Source: Undaria pinnatifida (taxonomy: Eukaryota; Sar; Phaeophyceae; Laminariales; Alariaceae). From it: a stretch of DNA of 64,000 nt. Position numbers and translations under genes: made by a program. The DNA lies in NCBI GenBank assembly GCA_012845835.1, contig JABAKD010000016.1, forward strand, positions 19,883,196 to 19,947,195, written 5' to 3'. Shown in pieces: positions 42,801 through 53,359 of the stretch. Each line of letters begins with the position of its first letter. The first letter of the stretch is position 1. The notes beneath the pieces are model-generated. The model was not told the DNA's origin, did no database searches, and saw nothing but the letters and a program-made list of their open reading frames with translations.

Positions 42801-45800
42801 GGGAGTGTGGCCGGTGTCCGCCGTTGTCGCGTCGGCGCTGCTAAGTACTCCCGTCTTACGGGACGCCATCAACGTTCTGGGCGTACGGAAGGCCGGTACA
42901 GCCTCCATCCTGCAGATGTTCGCAGACGGCTTCAAGGTGAATGAAAAGGCGGGGCACGTTAGCGGTAAAGAAGCGGCAAGCCATTCAGTAATACCAGGAT
43001 GGGTGCTGGAGCCGATCGGTCAATCGCTCCACGATACCGCGATATACATAAAGCCTATACACATTCGTGCTTCGTGAAGGGTGTATTCGTACTCTGCGCG
43101 GGAGACACGTTCGGCTATCCGAATTCCTTGATGTTAGTAGTCGTGCTCGTGATGTATTTTGCTATAGTCGTGTGAGCTGTGTCAAGCCGACGTCACTGGC
43201 ATACCCTGCCCTACCCTCACCCTTCTACTCCCATGCCCTGTCTTTTTGTTTGTTGTCGCTTTTTCCGTTTGAAGGCTGTCTGCGTGGTCACCGGCGGCAT
43301 CGGGGAAATGTTTGTGTCTCGCAAGACGGAGACACTAACCTGCCTACGCAAGAATTTTGCGAAGATCGCTTTCAGGGTGAGGACAGTATCGCTATACTTA
43401 GAATAGCACGATCGACGGCGGTGATTGCGAAAGTTATTTGTTATCTGGCTGAAAACGACCGTATCGAAAAATCACGCAAGTAGTTCGACCCCTTCAACAT
43501 AACTACATACAGGGAAGGTGGGAGGTATAGAACGACCCTGTAGACGTACCTGGTGACGTCTAGGATGACATATGGGCTAGAAATGGTGCATGTGTGTAGT
43601 CCGTCAATGCCCACCGGTGCTGCGGTGATGTTATCTCTCGATACATTGACAATCAACAAGAAAGGTTGCAGCGACTATCCTAACTGTGATTCTGTACTCC
43701 CTTCTGGTGTCGACTTTGATACGGAAATGACGCTGCTCGTGAAACGTTTCCGTCGATCGATGATGTCCTTTCGCGCGTCTCAGGGCGGATACGCCATCAT
43801 CCCGGTGTATTGCTTCGGTGTTTCGAGGACCCACGACCTCCTGCCCGGCGTGGGCCACCGCTACATTCGACTACTGTCTAGGAAGGTAACAAGGGAAACA
43901 CAGTAGTTACTCTTTAATTTCGTAGCACGGTTTCACATCACATACTGTTGTCAGCACTGCCACAATCAAGGTCGGAAACACAGTTCAAAAGGTGATGAGG
44001 TGTTAGGTTGATCCGCGTAGCGCAGTGACACTAGGCACCGCCGTTTCGAGTCTCATCGTCACTGGTCAGTCAGTTCTCCGAACACCCCCATTCCACGCCC
44101 GAATAACAGGATGTAGATAGGTCATATAGGCACGTTTTTCGATAGGGGGAGCACCCTGTTGGGGGCTCCTCTCCTCATCCCGTCATCGTGGGAAAGCCGT
44201 ATACTGGTCATCCCACCGTAGTGGCTGCGGCGGATTCTAAGAAGTTTTTGAGCTGCTACCATGAGGAACTAGCGCAACACCTCACAAGAAACATCCGTTG
44301 GAAGGCATTCGCTGGTTCAACCCGGCAAAGTCTCCTATTCGCTATTCACTAGTCCTAAGACCAGTATGTTGGTAAAGTATAAGACATCAGACCACACCGT
44401 CGTTCCTCGCCTGAGGAGCTCAAGCGGCTACAATGTCATAATCGTTTGACAAATAAACGTGCAACCCCTACGGTGGGGTATTTCATACCCATCATACCCA
44501 TCATACCCATCAGACCCATCAGACCCACCATACCCATCATACCCATCACACCCATCAGACCCATCAGACCCATCAGACCCACCATAACCATCACACCCAT
44601 CACACCCATCATACCCACCATACCCATCATACCCATAATACCCATCATATCCACCATACCCACCATACCCACCATACCCAACATACCCATCATACCCATC
44701 ATACCCACCATACCCACCATACCCATCACACCCATCACACCCATCACACCCATCATACCCATCACACCCATCATACCCATCACACCCATCATACCCATCA
44801 TACCCATCACACCCATCACACCCATCAGACCCATCAGACCCACCATATCCATCATATCCATCACACTCACCGTACCAATCAGACCCATCATACCCATCAT
44901 ATCATCAGACCCACCACACGCATCAGACCCATCATGCCCATCATACCTATAATACCTTTCATACCCATCAGACCCATCATACCCACCACACCCAGCATAC
45001 CCATCATACCCATCATAAAGAATTTCGTTCGACGAAGGCTACGGTAGATAGAGGTACGCCAACCATTGCTTTTCTGAGGTTCCTAAGCTATTGAGGAGCT
45101 GTATACTATTGATACTATTCATACTATTAGTACAACCGATAGTATACCCACTCTTTCTTAAATGATTTTGGAACACGGTAACTAAACAGTCAAGCTCGAT
45201 GAACAATCCCATGGCCCTGGCATATATACAGACAAATTAAAATAACAATAATAATATTGCTAAAAACAAAAAAGACAATTTCCTCCATGATTCTGGGCTA
45301 AGGAGTGCCGCCCCCTTTCGGAGAAATGTTTCGGCCAAAAAGTGCTACCTCTGTCGCATCATAGCGTGTGTCGCTATGTACTTATGCCGTGTGATGGTTT
45401 ATCACGCTGTGCTTCATGATATTTTTAAAGGTGAGGTATCAACCCCTCGAGAGAGCAAGCGTCTATGTGACTCCCACTTTACGGCTGGCTGTTGGTGCTT
45501 CCTGTAAAAGGTGTATCTATGTGCGAGGCTAGCTCGTGCCAACAGGTGTCTCCCCTTCGCCCCCCGTGTATACCCGATCTGCCCGCTCCGCCCGACCCCT
45601 TGTCAGCTGAGGCTGCCCCTCATCCTCTTCCGAGGCGCGTTCGGCTTGATCCCACACCGTCAAAAGCTGAAGCTTCTCGTGGGAAGGTGAGTCAGGTTGA
45701 AATTATATTTGTCCCAAGCTTGCCATGCTTCGATAGCCGCTGAAATATCTCGCGGGTGGTGTCTCGTGGGTGTAGCTTCTGAGGGGCTATCTACACTACA

Positions 45801-46205
45801 GTACAGTAGCCTAACCTTGCGCACACTGAATAGTAGCCTCACTTCGCGCAGATATAAAAGCATTATCGTCAAACGTGCAGGATGCCAGGCTATGGTTTTT
45901 GCTATTATTATGAGCGCTCGTGATGCAACAATCGTATAAGAACCACTTTCATTTTCGTCAACGGTATCTGCAAGTTCGGCAGTGACCGCCCCCCTCACCC
46001 CCCCTCTCCACCCCTCCCCTATTTTCATGGTCGATGGGCCGCTGTGGCATGCTAATGTAGGCCCATCCTCGTCGACAAGGCTTCGTCACCGGTCACCGAC
46101 GACGAGGCGCAGGCGCTCTGCGACAAGGTTCAGGCGGCGGTGATCAAGCTGTACCATGACCACAAGCCAACGTGGGAGACGCGACCGATCAGCTTCGAGC
46201 CTTGA
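39626..46205 (+). CDS. DGAT2-type acyltransferase (diacylglycerol/monoacylglycerol O-acyltransferase), nine exons
   Basis: Predicted ER membrane enzyme that transfers a fatty acyl group from acyl-CoA to a mono- or diacylglycerol. Exons: 39626-39805, 40006-40323, 41588-41721, 42126-42339, 42754-42936, 43275-43376, 43784-43885, 45607-45686, 46061-46205. All junctions are GT-AG and phase-consistent, giving 1458 nt and 485 residues. Order matches the DGAT2 family: membrane segments at about 113-137 and 171-205, LFRLWREYFGFE (222-233), the acyltransferase motif as MPHA (258-261), AFPGVWP, TPVLRD, VVTGGIGEM (family VxGGxxE), KNFAKIAFRGGYAIIPVYCFG, LILFRGAFGLIPH and LVGRPILV, ending with the C-terminal helix. 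The HPHG motif is altered, but the second His (260) is kept, as in plant EPHS variants. ATG 39626 is the first in frame; a TATA-like TATTTAATATAAAG lies at about 39601-39614. Lipid class specificity cannot be read from sequence. Confidence 0.9.
40006..40323 (+). CDS. Acyltransferase gene exon 2 (first membrane segment)
   Basis: Between CATGTCAG| and TGGCTG|GTGAGT, 106 codons, phase 0. It encodes a Thr-rich linker, then WLIFISALGVAAVMQTFGTL, a likely membrane segment. Confidence 0.8.
40324..41587 (+). other. Acyltransferase gene intron 2
   Basis: GTGAGT to GCAG. It holds a C-rich stretch with a long poly-C run (about 41032-41090) and, at about 41000-41436, one copy of a dispersed 430-bp repeat that recurs at 48710-49126. 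Confidence 0.6.
41000..41436 (+). repeat. 430-bp dispersed repeat, copy in acyltransferase intron 2
   Basis: Shares with 48710-49126 the blocks TTTTGATCAAAA, CCTTCAAAACTCCGCC, TTCGACTTACAGGATTCACT, CACAGCTGCCAGATTTT, ATAGTTTCCGCGCACAGACT, GCCTAACATCACCCTG and the 120-base end. A poly-C run replaces part of its start. No coding capacity recognised. Confidence 0.8.
41588..41721 (+). CDS. Acyltransferase gene exon 3 (second membrane segment)
   Basis: Between CCCTGCAG| and CATGAG|GTGACT. It encodes ATIMFLVLQAYLVRCIWILW, then FTWW and a second hydrophobic run. It leaves two bases, completed to Arg by exon 4. Confidence 0.75.
42126..42339 (+). CDS. Acyltransferase gene exon 4 (MPHA motif)
   Basis: Between GAGCACAG| and GAAAAA|GTAATT. 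It encodes LFRLWREYFGFE and QYLLAQMPHAVMVKI, aligning with WRYFRDYFP and YIFGYHPHGIM of animal DGAT2. Ends in phase 0. Confidence 0.88.
42754..42936 (+). CDS. Acyltransferase gene exon 5
   Basis: Between ATCATCAG| and TTCAAG|GTGAAT, 61 codons. It encodes AFPGVWPVSAVVASALLSTP and VLRDAINVLGV, matching the family segment FPGIRPY... PVLREYLMSGG. Confidence 0.88.
43275..43376 (+). CDS. Acyltransferase gene exon 6
   Basis: Between GTTTGAAG| and TTCAGG|GTGAGG, 34 codons, phase 0. It encodes VCVVTGGIGEMF and RKNFAKIAFR, the family's VVGGAAE and RKGFVKLAL segments. Confidence 0.88.
43784..43885 (+). CDS. Acyltransferase gene exon 7
   Basis: Between GCGTCTCAG| and AGGAAG|GTAACA, 34 codons, phase 0. 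It encodes GGYAIIPVYCFGVSRTHDLL, matching GADLVPIYSFGENEVY of DGAT2. Confidence 0.88.
44479..45020 (+). repeat. Nine-base minisatellite ACCCATCAT
   Basis: About 540 bases of ACCCATCAT with variants CAGACCCATCA, CACACCCAT and CCACCATACC. It reads as Ile-Pro repeats on the plus strand and Met-Gly repeats on the minus strand; neither is a gene. It lies inside intron 7 of the acyltransferase gene. Confidence 0.9.
45190..45390 (-). repeat. GGCCATGG dispersed repeat, copy E (acyltransferase intron 7)
   Basis: The minus strand carries GCCAGGGCCATGGGATTGTT followed by CATCGAGC. Sequence on the other side (GGTAGCACTTTTTGGCC) recalls the region at 31390-31560, suggesting a longer family member. Confidence 0.4.
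45607..45686 (+). CDS. Acyltransferase gene exon 8
   Basis: Between CTTGTCAG| and GGGAAG|GTGAGT, 80 nt. It encodes LPLILFRGAFGLIPHRQKLK and LLVG, the family's FHGRG... GLVPYSKPI..VVG segment. It leaves two bases. Confidence 0.85.
46061..46205 (+). CDS. Acyltransferase gene exon 9 (C-terminus)
   Basis: Starts after CTAATGTAG| and ends at TGA 46203. It encodes PILVDKASSPVTDDEAQALC, then VQAAVIKLYHDHKPTW, matching the C-terminal family helix that ends in LFDKHK. Confidence 0.88.
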
Positions 46206-46329
46206 ACGCAGAGCTCGACCCCGAAAATCCGACAAGCCTGGATGTTTGGGATTGCCCCTTGGTTTCCGTACACGAATATTGCCCACCACGATTCCCTCCG
46301 CCTTATCGTGATTTCCTTTTGTCCTCCCC

Positions 46330-47860
46330 TGTTTCTCCACAGATAAAGGCTTGGCTGTTGTTGTTTTGTATTTTTGTTCCTACGCGGGATTGGGTGGGCT
46401 ACGTATGCTCTATCGATTGTTTTCTTTCGAGACAGGCTTGGATGTCAGTGTTGCTTTCGGTCTTGTTCTACGTAATTTGCCACCTGGTTTGGGGTCGCTT
46501 CTAGGCCCTCTCGACTCTCGCTACATGACCGCTAGGATATCCGTAATGCTTGCGGAGTTGCAATATGGGAGCACTGCCATCTGTGCGTAGGTCGGCTGCT
46601 TATTTTGGCCTTCTCGAGTTTTCCATTCGTGACAGACGTGTATTTGCGTAGTGACTTAGATACGCATATTGCCATCTGGGTTTGGGCACCTATGCCTTCC
46701 CGAGCTTTCCTTTCGAAAAAGGCTCTGATGTCCGTGTTGCTTTTGATTCTGTTCTGTGTAATTGGCCACCTAGTTTGGGGTTGCTTCTAGGCCCTCTCGA
46801 CGTTCACTTTGGAGACGGCGAGGATATCTACAATGCCAACGTTTGCGATATGACAGCACTGTGGTTAGGCCGTTTTTTTTTGCCTTCTCGAGTTTTCCCT
46901 TCGAGACGGACGCGGATGTGTGTATTAATTTAGATACTCTATAGTCTAGGCACCTGGGTTTGGGCGCCTATGTCTTCTGGGTTTGGGCGCCTATGCTTTC
47001 TCGAGTTCTCCTTTCGAGACAGGCCTGGATGTCGGATACATATATGGGTAAAACGACATCTGGGTTTAGGTTGACTTTAAGCCGTTGCGTGTTTCCTTTC
47101 GAGACATGCTCGGGTGTCCGTGATGCTTTCGTTCGCGATAAACCAGCACCGCTGCGCTACCTGTGCTTAGGTCGGTTACGTATGTCCCCTCGGCATATGC
47201 CTTCGAGACAGGCTTGGACGTCTGTATTGCTTGCAACTTTTGGTGTGCGTACTTTGCCACCTGATTTGTGGGTCGGCTCTATGTCGTCTCGAGTTTTGCC
47301 TTCGAGACAGGCTTGGATGTCTGTATTGCTTTTGATTGCTAGGTGCGTGCGTTCGCACCTGGGCTAGGCGGCTACGTATGCCCTCTTGAGTTTTTCCTTC
47401 GAGACGGGCTTGGACGTCGAATATTTTTTGTTGTTTTCATACGTACATTGGCACCTGTGTTGGGATCGTCTGTGTTTTCTCAAGCGTTTTGTTCGAGACA
47501 ACGCTTGGATGACCGTGGTGCTTTAGGTTCTTGTACGCGTTCGTTGCCATCGGCTGCTTGGGTCGGGCTCTAGGCCGTCTCGAGTTTCCCCTTGTATATC
47601 CGTATTGTTTTCGCTTAACAGATGGACGCGCATGGCCACCTGCGCTTGAGCGGCCATTGCGCCACGCTCACTCGTTCCTTCCCTACGAGTAAGACCTGGA
47701 TGTTCGCAATGAGATTGCGATGTGCGAGCATCTGCAACCTGTGCTTAGGTCGCTTGCTTATGTTCGATAGACCTTACCCTTCGAGACAGAGTTGGATGTC
47801 CGTATTGCTTTCGGCATCGTGTTTACACCGCTTGGATGCCTGAGCGACGGCAGTCTCTCA
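46330..47860 (+). repeat. Degenerate satellite of about 100-bp units
   Basis: About eleven units marked by TTCGAGACAGGCTTGGATGT, then CCGTATTGCTTTCG-like words and GCACCTGGGTTxGGTCG, at about 46430, 46709, 46888, 47013, 47096, 47199, 47300, 47397, 47490, 47680 and 47778. Spacing is 80-280 bases. It starts 120 bases after the acyltransferase stop codon and may form its 3' flank. Open frames inside it are not conserved between units. Confidence 0.7.
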
Positions 47861-48709
47861 TGCTCCAGGTAGGTACAGTTGCTTTTGTAGGCAACTTGAC
47901 TCTTCTACGTTTCCAGCTTCGTTTGAAGACTGACTGTGGTTTCGATACTGACTGGGCATCACTACGCTAGTACGATGAGCCGTTTGAATTAAGTTATCAG
48001 TATGTGACTCGCCCTGTTGCGCGCGCTGATAACAGTCGAATAATTCTTTGCGAGGTGCGAAGGTGTGGGAGTGGCTTACTACTTGCCGCCAGTTTTATCC
48101 GAGATATTAAGACCTGTCAAAGCGGAAAGTGTTTTTTTTGTTGTTGTTGCACGTTCAGTGCGGGTGAGCCCTAGAGCACGATACTGCTACCGATCTGCGG
48201 TATGCCAAAGCGATAAAGGCGCCAAGCTATCCAGCTTATGTTTTCTCTACAGTGCATTATTTTCCTCGTTGTTTCATGCGTTCCTTGTTTTTATTTAATT
48301 TTTTTTTCTTTTTTTTTCGTCCTTCTTTTCTTCTTCATTTGTTCTTGTGTTTCTTCAAAAAGTAGTCTGCCTTGAGGCCACGGACTAGATGACGCCTCTA
48401 ATCCAAAGTGAGAACAACAACAACCCTTCAAAACAAGGCGTCTCGAATGCCAGCGACTATTACCACGTTATGTGGCTTCGTACCATGTAAACGCAGTCAA
48501 AGTGCCCAATCAGTGACCGATAAACACTCCAATAAGCAAGGTGGCTGCCGTGACTGTTTCTATAATTCCAATGACTGAGAGCGGACTGATGGCTGATTTA
48601 CCGTATTTCTGTTGTCCACTCTGTACCACGCGTATTGCAAACCCCGACCTAAAGCCCTTCCCCCCCGCCCCCGGCCCCCCCTGCCACATTCCCCTCCCCT
48701 CCCCCACAA
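47861..48709. other. Intergenic, no gene supported
   Basis: A T-rich run (48294-48360) and a C-rich run (48655-48715) are the only notable features. Confidence 0.45.
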
Positions 48710-49126
48710 GAAATATTTATAGTTTCCACGCACAAATTGACCTGCCCCACCCGTCCCCTCCCCCCCCCTGCCCCCCTCCCGCCCCCTTTTTGATCAAAAT
48801 CAGGCCCGCACGCCCTTCAAAACTCCGCCCTGCCCTCACCGGATATTCGACTTACAGGATTCACTTGATATACTGATGAATTACCTTCCACAGCTGCCAG
48901 ATTTTGTCCCCCTCAGAAACGGGTTTTATAGTTTCCGCGCACAGACTGCCTAACATCACCCTGCTGACCCTGATAGCTACACTGTAGTTGCAAGGGGAGT
49001 CGCCGACCTATATCCTTAATGAGGACACACAACCCGTAACACGCGCGATCGGAGTATCACACACAGCTTGCAAAGATGAGTTTTGGCAAAATATTCGATC
49101 TCACAGCTGGAGTGTATTAATATTTT
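48710..49126 (+). repeat. 430-bp dispersed repeat, copy upstream of the LTR element
   Basis: Same blocks in the same order and strand as 41000-41436. It ends at CTCACAGCTGGAGTGTATTA, 140 bases before the LTR element. The C-rich sequence before it (48650-48790) also resembles the other copy. Confidence 0.8.
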
Positions 49127-49264
49127 TATAATTTATACTTGTTGCTCTATTAATAGTATTTTTCAGTTGGTCATCTGACAATGTGCGGCGTTTTTCCCAA
49201 CCAAGTGACATCCACATGTACTAGAAAGTGTATCCATAGTTCAGCAAGCTCAGACATGGGATAT

Positions 49265-49534
49265 TGTTAAGATACGGCCTCGAAAGGCCTGTAGGTATCC
49301 GAATTTGAGATCATTTGGATGGGTTTCGTATGATGAGGTTGGCGGTTTATATTCGGGGAAGTTAGGAATTAGATCGGAGGCACGCGCCTCCGATCTCAGA
49401 AGCTATCCCGGGCTCTGGTGGAAACGAATAAAGCTACATCTCTACGAAGGAACGAAAGTGAGTACTCTCCGAAGACCTGCTCAATTGGCAGACCTGCAGG
49501 GGGCACTCTGTGTCCCCCACCTATTAATTTAACA
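49265..49534 (+). repeat. 5' LTR of the Gypsy-like element
   Basis: 270 bp, TGTTAAGATACGG to TTAATTTAACA, bounded by TG and CA. It contains an inverted repeat GATCGGAGGCACGCGCCTCCGATC in its centre (about 49373-49396). Same sequence as 62500-62769 over its whole length by my reading. Confidence 0.95.
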
Positions 49535-51599
49535 AGTGGCGTCGTCGAGCTTGATGTGCTATTGTGGCAGCGTTCTTCCGGTTTCTCCGATTTTTTTTTC
49601 GTAGCGATTTTGCTTTTGCTTTCCATCGAGCCCACAACCCCTGTTCCTTCTCGGGTGGCTTCTCAATGGAGGGAGCGCCCTTCCTCCTACAACGGCGACC
49701 ACAACAGCAGTGAGATGGCAGGGGCCCCTCCTGTTGGTCGCCGCGCACGTACCACACGGACGACACCTTCCAAGTACGTGCGGACGACACTGCTCTGCGG
49801 AGCACATTCCTCGTCTCGAATTTTGGTCCCTCCTGTTGGTTGCTGGGCACGCACCACACAGAGGACACTTTCCGAGTACGAGCGGACGACACTGCTCTTC
49901 GGAGCACACCCCTCGTCCCGGCCTTTGGCCGCATCAGTTCACCGCCAGCTGGTCATAGACCACTCAGCAGTGGAACTGCCCGAGCCCCACCCATCAGACT
50001 TGTTTGCTCCGCGCTCTGCCAGCATGTTGCACAGCACATCCGCGAGTTGCCAGCACAAGCCCCAAGATCGGCCATCGACTCGTACTTTTTTTTTCGCGCT
50101 TTGGGGCTCGGAGGCATATGCACGACATGCCACGGACAAGCATACTGGGACCAACCCTTCGAATGACATTCGAAGGGGACTTCGCTCGCTGAGAGAGCCC
50201 ATCGCCCAGCACATCCTTGCTGTCGGTGCCAGACCGTCCTTCGCGGGACCCCCTTGGACTACGGGCACCGTGCTCTAGGAGCTCATGTCGGGGCTCCTTC
50301 CTTTGTGATCTACCTGGGAAGAAACAGGCGGTGCTCGTGGAATGTTTGAGCTTTTTCGTTTGGCGAATTTTCCAGTACACGCGTTATCATATGGGTTTCA
50401 GTATGTACGTCGATCATTCTTGCGCGTCGAACAAGCAGCTGCCCTGGTGCCCCCTTTCTGCCGAAATTAGTACAAGCTACGAATTTGGCACCTCGGACCC
50501 CTCTCCGATCTTTCTCGATCAACAGCGTTCCACTACTGCTGTCCGTCGCGTAGCTTCAACCACCATCATTTTTGCAGAGGTGCCAACTACAGTGCAGCAC
50601 AATGGGCTCGCTGTCAATGCCTGCCATATACCGCCGGATTCTCTGCTGTAGAAGTCACTGTACAGCAGCCAAGCCGCCTACTTTGCTCCTGCTCATACAC
50701 CACATAGCTCGACCCTTCACTGCCCCAGCGTCCACAGTTACAGCACCGCAGCTCTGACACCCCCCACTGCTGTGCGAGTGCTCCTTGCAAGTTCGATTCG
50801 AGAGGTTGTTTTTTTTCGTCCTGGCCCCTCCGTGACTAGAACTTGAACCTAGTGAACGCTGAAACTCTGTGCTGGCTTTTTTTTGGGCAAGACTACTGTT
50901 GGTGTGTGCGATGCCCTATATTCTCCCATTCATGGGTACGCGGGGACTATAATACCACTTTCGGTGTATGCACAGCTGTGACCGTGCGGCACTCCGCACT
51001 GCTGTCAACGTAACTGTCCCTTTATCGGTGGGAGCGGGTACGGATTTTTTTTCAGCTGTACGGGCGTTAGGCCGTCTTCCTGCCCGTACATGTGCTGCCC
51101 TTCACGATATTGCTAGGGTCTACGCTGGAATTTTTTTTTTTTTTCTTCTTCTCTGCACATGTTCGGACAGCTACTGCCCGTTACAGAGCGCTTACTACAC
51201 AGTTCGCGGAGATACTGCGCTTCACAGTTTTTACTAGTGCAGTGGAGAACAGCCCGTTTAATGCGGTACCTTTGGGGGCAAACAGCCTTTCTATTCGACT
51301 GTGGGCGTGCACATTTTTCTACAGCTGGTGTTGGTACTACACTACCCATCTCGGTGCGGTTGAAATTACCGTTACCTGTGAACACAGCAGTGATACTGCA
51401 GCAATCAGCACTACTGCAGGCGCGACCGTCCCCCTTCAGTGCGGTCGGGGGAAACTACTTTGTTTGGGGGGGTTATACTGCCCGTTTTTTTTTTAATATA
51501 CGGTTGGTGCGCGAACGTATACTGTCCTACCCCCCACCACACTACTGCTGTGGGGCAGATGCTGCCCATTTTTATACGGTTGGCTGCGCGATCCTTCAC

Positions 51600-52900
51600 T
51601 GTGCCTCCACCCCTACACTACACCTAGGGTTAAATGCTGCCCGTTTTGGTGCGACGAGTGTCGGCGTGTTGGGTGACCTTTCACTGTGTCCTCCCCCCTA
51701 CACTACACCTAGGGTAAATGCTGCCCGTTTTGGTGCGATGAGTGACAGCGTGTTGGGCGATCTTACACTGTGCTTCCACCCCTACACTACACCTAGGGTA
51801 AATGCTGCCTGTTTTGGTGCGACGAGTGTCGGCGTGTTGGGTGACCTTTCACTGTGCTCCCCCCCCCTACACTACACCTAGGGTAAATGCTGCCCGTTTT
51901 GGTGCGATGAGTGTCAGCGTGTTGAGCGATCTTACACTGTGCTTCCACCCCTACACTACACCTAGGTTAAATGCTGCCTGTTTTGGTGCGACAAGTGTCA
52001 GCGTGTTGGGTGACCTTCCACTGTGCTCCCCCCCCCTACACTACACCTAGGGTAAATGCTGCCCGTTTTGGTGCGATGAGTGTCAGCGTGTTGGGCGATC
52101 TTACACTGGTGCTTCCACCCCTACACTACACCTAGGGTAAATGCTGCCTGTTTTGGTGCGACGAGTGTCAGCGTGTTGGGCGATCTTACACTGGTGCTTC
52201 CACCCCTGCACTACACCTAGGGTAAATGCTGCCCGTTTTGGTGCGATGAGTGTCAGCGTGTTGGGCGATCTTACTCTGTGCTTCCACCCCTACACTACAC
52301 CTAGGGTAAGTGCTGCCTGTTTTGGTGCGACGAGTGTCAGCGTGTTGGGTGACCTTTCACTGTGCTCCCCCCCTACACTACACCTAGGGTAAATGCTGCC
52401 CGTTTTGGTGCGATGAGTGTCAGCGTGTTGGGCGATCTCACACTGTGCTTCCACCCCTACACTACACCTAGGTAAATGCTGCCTGTTTTGGTGCGACGAG
52501 TGTCAACGTGTTGGGTGACCTTTCACTGTGCTCCCCCCCTACACTACACCTAGGGTAAATGCTGCCCGTTTTGGTGCGATGAGTGTCAGCGTGTTGGGCG
52601 ACCTTTCACTGTGCTCCCCCCCTACACTACACCTAGGGTAAATGCTGCCCGTTTTGGTGCGATGAGCGTCGGCGTGTTGGGCGAACCTTTCACTGTGCTC
52701 CCCCTCTACACTACACCTAGGTTGAATGCTGCCTGTTTTGGTGCGATGAGTGTCGGCGTGTTGGGCGACCCTTAGCTGTGTTACCCCCCACACTACACCT
52801 AGGTTAAACGCTGCCTGTTTTGGTGCGATGAGCGTCGGCGTGTTGGGCGAACCTTTATTGTGATAACCCCTACACTACACCTAGGGTAAATGCTGCCTGT
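51600..52900 (+). repeat. Internal 84-85 bp tandem array of the LTR element
   Basis: About 15-16 copies of a unit containing CTACACTACACCTAGGGT, AAATGCTGCC, GTTTTGGTGCGA and GTGTTGGGYGA. Two unit versions (GCCCGTTTTGG/GATGAG and GCCTGTTTTGG/GACGAG) alternate along much of the array, so the real period may be a dimer of about 169 bp. A last partial copy (CACTACACCTAGG, about 53348) sits just before the gag-like region. A position in the leader before gag suggests a non-coding role. Confidence 0.85.
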
Positions 52901-53359
52901 TTTGGTCCGATGAGCGTCGGCGTTTTTGGCGACGCTTTCCTGTGCTACGTCCCCCCGCCTAGGTCGAATGATGCCTGTTTAAGTGCGATGGCTGCAGACG
53001 TACCCTTACTGTGTTGCACCCCCTGCACTGCGGTTGGGGTCAGTGCTGCCCAGTTTTGGCTCCTTGTACTGCGGTTCGTGCGGGCGTTACACATATACCC
53101 TACGGTCAGACTGGGCGCTGCTCTTATGTTGCGGTTATGATGATTGGTACCTTGTTACTGCTGTACTCCTCTTATACGGCTAGTTGACGTGGCTGCTACC
53201 ATCACTGAGGCTGGACGGAGTCAAGGTCCATATTGTTGCTGTTTGCTGAAACACAGATATACCGCTCCTTGGAGCAGGAACACCACAACAAATTATCTGT
53301 CTCCATAGCTTCTTCACGCGTCGTTCCTATCCCCCCCCCCCCCTCCTTCACTACACCTA

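Larger units (their letters stand above)
43886..45606 (+). other. Acyltransferase gene intron 7
   Basis: GTAACA to TCAG, 1.7 kb. It contains a tRNA-like SINE head (about 43998-44060; A-box-like TAGCGCAGTGAC, B-box-like GTTTCGAGTCT), a 9-bp minisatellite (44479-45020) and a minus-strand copy of the GGCCATGG repeat family (about 45190-45390). Confidence 0.6.

Noticed and set aside
43998-44060. Possible tRNA gene (TAGCGCAGTGAC, GTTTCGAGTCTC)
   Set aside because: Has A- and B-box-like words, but no acceptor stem or anticodon arm could be drawn; treated as a SINE relic.
44436-44952. Met-Gly and Ile-Pro repeat frames
   Set aside because: Produced by the nine-base minisatellite in the acyltransferase intron 7.
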